The position numbers and the translations under genes are program-made. Below, in pieces: positions 63,230-64,000 of a stretch of 64,000 nt of DNA; the first letter of the stretch is position 1; every line of letters begins with the position of its first letter. This DNA is from Isochrysis galbana (taxonomy: Eukaryota; Haptophyta; Isochrysidales; Isochrysidaceae), in contig CM030945.1 of assembly GCA_018136815.1 (NCBI GenBank), positions 2,052,091 to 2,116,090 on the forward strand, written 5' to 3'. Below the pieces are notes generated by a model that saw only the letters and a program-made list of their open reading frames with translations, searched no databases and was not told the origin of the DNA.

Positions 63230-63966
63230 GGCGCATCCCTCCCCTCGATGTTTGTCCTCCCCCCAGTGCTTGCACCGACCCCGCGCACCCCAGCGCGTCC
63301 TCTCCTCGAGTCCACGGTGGGGGAAAACCCCTTTCGGGTAAAAGCAACGCAGGGGGGGGGGGGTACTCGTGAGATAGGAGCCCAGAAACGCTAATCTCCC
63401 TCGCTAGAGCGAGTGGCCGCGGCGAGCCGCGGCCCTTCCCTCCTGGCTCTGGCGCTCCCGTCTTCTCTTACCCAAACGGGGCGAGAAGGCACGTATTTGC
63501 CGGAGGGGAGAGCTGCCGCTCCCCCCTCCCCTCCCTCTTCCCTTTTCCTCCTCTCTTCCCTGCGGCGGGGGCCCATGGCGCGCGCCTGCGGCCCCTCTTC
63601 AGGTCCCCAGGTGGCCTGCAGGGGCCTGGGAGCACAGCTTAGGGGGCAGGTGAGGCTGGGGCATGGCCCTGGCCCCTCCTGCCTCTCCCTCGCTGGCGCT
63701 CCGAGCCCCTGCGGGTCGACTGGAGCTGGCTGGGGGGTCCAGGGGGAGGAGGGGCTGGTCAGAGGGATGGGCTGGCCACGACAGGCCAGGGCGGGCGAAT
63801 CAGGCGTGCTTGTGGGGAGAGGGATGGGTCAGCATGGCAGTGTGCTCCTGGCAGGCCATCAGGCGTGCCAGGAGAGTGGGTGGTTCCTCCCCCATGGCAG
63901 GGGAGGAGTGAAGAGAGAGGGGGGCTCGTGCCCCCCCAATGGGCGAACTAAGTATAAACTTAGTTG
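63230..63966 (-). repeat. SINE-like repeat, type B, second copy
   Basis: Matches 4740-5493 almost throughout, from CCTCCCCTCGATGTTTGTCCTCC to the head palindrome AACTAAGTATAAACTTAGTT (63946-63965). Its tail-side boundary and target duplication were not found. Confidence 0.75.
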
Positions 63967-64000
63967 GGGTTTTGAAACTCCGATGGCAACCAGTTAATAA

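Overview
The window reads as nuclear DNA of a photosynthetic protist, probably an alga with a secondary plastid. It is GC-rich. The host genes carry many short GT-AG introns. One gene encodes SufC of plastid Fe-S cluster assembly with what looks like a signal-plus-transit presequence. No bacterial operons, CRISPR arrays, rRNA or tRNA genes were seen. The species cannot be named from sequence alone.

Host genes, left to right: a RanBP2-type zinc-finger protein (+, 1282-2131); a 19-exon unconventional myosin (-, 5888-13079); plastid-type SufC (+, 16933-18848), followed by a poorly resolved small membrane-protein gene (+, about 18908-19917); a six-exon gene joining a PP2A B56 regulatory subunit to a PDK1-like kinase (-, 21164-25283); a tandem CCCH zinc-finger protein (+, 27466-29603); an EF-hand-like single-exon protein (+, 54286-55812); and a five-exon fructosamine-3-kinase-like protein (-, 61127-63023). 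Exon boundaries were set by hand. For sufC, the B56-kinase, CCCH, FN3K and most myosin exons the summed lengths keep the reading frame exactly.

The rest is mobile DNA, often nested. A very recent Ty3/gypsy chromovirus (31695-52824) sits inside a hAT transposase gene (52825-53676 plus 30883-31694), flanked by a 5-bp duplication. Its polyprotein carries a captured phage-like cytosine-methyltransferase-like domain upstream of protease, RT, RNase H, integrase and chromodomain. About 7.2 kb of the element appears twice on either side of a 100-N gap, which looks like an assembly artefact. Ty1/copia remnants lie at 57107-58200 and 59886-60256. Tails of a non-LTR retrotransposon lie at 1-633 and 15443-15605.

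A family of SINE-like repeats, with a palindromic head near AACTAAG-TATAAA-CTTAGTT and an AT-rich simple tail, is scattered through the window. Three copies have clear target-site duplications of 11-17 bp. One fragment fills an apparent intron. The most notable observations are the B56-kinase fusion, the methyltransferase domain in the retrotransposon, the element's possible self-priming signal, and the intron-filling repeat.
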